Below, piece after piece: positions 63,912-64,000 of a stretch of DNA of 64,000 nucleotides; position 1 is the first letter of the stretch, and each line of letters begins with the position of its first letter. This stretch comes from Planobispora longispora (GTDB taxonomy: Bacteria; Actinomycetota; Actinomycetes; Streptosporangiales; Streptosporangiaceae). The position numbers and the translations under genes are program-made. The stretch spans positions 16,469 to 80,468 of the forward strand of contig NZ_BOOH01000038.1 of NCBI RefSeq assembly GCF_016863135.1. The letters run 5' to 3'. The notes beneath the pieces were generated by a model. The model was not told the DNA's origin. It did no database searches and saw only the letters and a list, made by a program, of their open reading frames with translations.

Positions 63912-64000
63912 AGGGAGGCACCGGAGCGGCATGGCAGCCAGGGCCGGTCGGCCCATGACCGCGGGCCCATCGGCCGTATCCCCCCGTCGTCCCGGTGTCG
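63912..64000. other. Window edge, no gene seen
   Basis: Downstream flank of the synthetase gene; nothing assignable. Confidence 0.3.

Noticed and set aside
1..64000. tRNA, rRNA, riboswitches, prophage modules, biosynthetic megasynthases
   Set aside because: No cloverleaf, conserved rRNA block, known riboswitch core, capsid/tail gene or PKS/NRPS domain was recognised on reading either strand.

Overview
The window is GC-rich actinobacterial DNA. Codon use, the family content and frequent GTG starts fit a Streptosporangiales-type soil actinomycete; this placement is an inference from protein character, not a database match. There are no rRNA or tRNA genes, CRISPR arrays or prophage modules that I can see.

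Layout. (1) 1-7.8 kb: an MFS exporter, NmrA-like and ketopantoate-reductase-like operon behind a cluster of repeated operator-like sites, then a second MFS exporter facing a collapsed LysR gene with an intact 8-bp dyad. (2) 7.3-11.8 kb: F420-type (DUF385) oxidoreductases, dienelactone hydrolase, a universal stress protein (USP), STAS and MarR genes. (3) 11.9-15 kb: broken genes (L,D-transpeptidase, VOC protein, hypothetical protein, metal ATPase, serine hydrolase). (4) 15.1-17.7 kb: an intact FAD monooxygenase and TetR pair around a strong operator. (5) 17.7-36 kb: an island resembling the hypoxia/dormancy gene sets of mycobacteria (DosR) and Streptomyces (OsdR). It holds DoxX, two CBS-BON proteins, a SigB/HrdB-type sigma factor, DedA, wax-ester synthase, USPs, DUF4389, DUF1918 and a NarL-type response regulator whose key residues match DosR (D54, T82, K104). 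Many broken relatives lie among them: aldolase, PDH E1-alpha, MBL hydrolase, USP/CBS and P-type ATPases. (6) 35-41 kb: a frameshifted tyrosine recombinase, a crotonase/TetR locus with a 30-bp perfect palindrome, and a frameshifted molybdopterin oxidoreductase. (7) 41-49 kb: mobile DNA, with IS256 and Tn3 remnants, a complete IS5-type and a complete IS982-type element in contact, then two inverted 195-bp MITE-like elements flanking a cassette. The cassette carries a DosS-like GAF histidine kinase, a decayed second kinase and a CBM48 protein. (8) 49-60 kb: secreted and accessory genes (GH19 chitinase, LRR protein, GAF kinase, CPBP protease, unknowns). (9) 61-64 kb: a GNAT/ADP-forming acyl-CoA synthetase fusion.

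How it may work together. Eight or more copies of a 14-bp dyad close to GGGACYTTNGGCCC lie 55-200 bp upstream of USP, DoxX, CBS-BON, Rv1733c-like, DUF4389, aldolase-region and acyl-CoA synthetase genes. This points to a DosR/OsdR-like regulon centred on the response regulator at 33252. The best sensor candidate by its GAF domain is the kinase at 45415, which lies inside the MITE-flanked cassette.

The other dominant theme is decay. More than twenty loci carry frameshifts, internal deletions or truncations. Isolated frameshifts could be assembly errors, but the internal deletions and gene-to-gene fusions cannot be explained that way.
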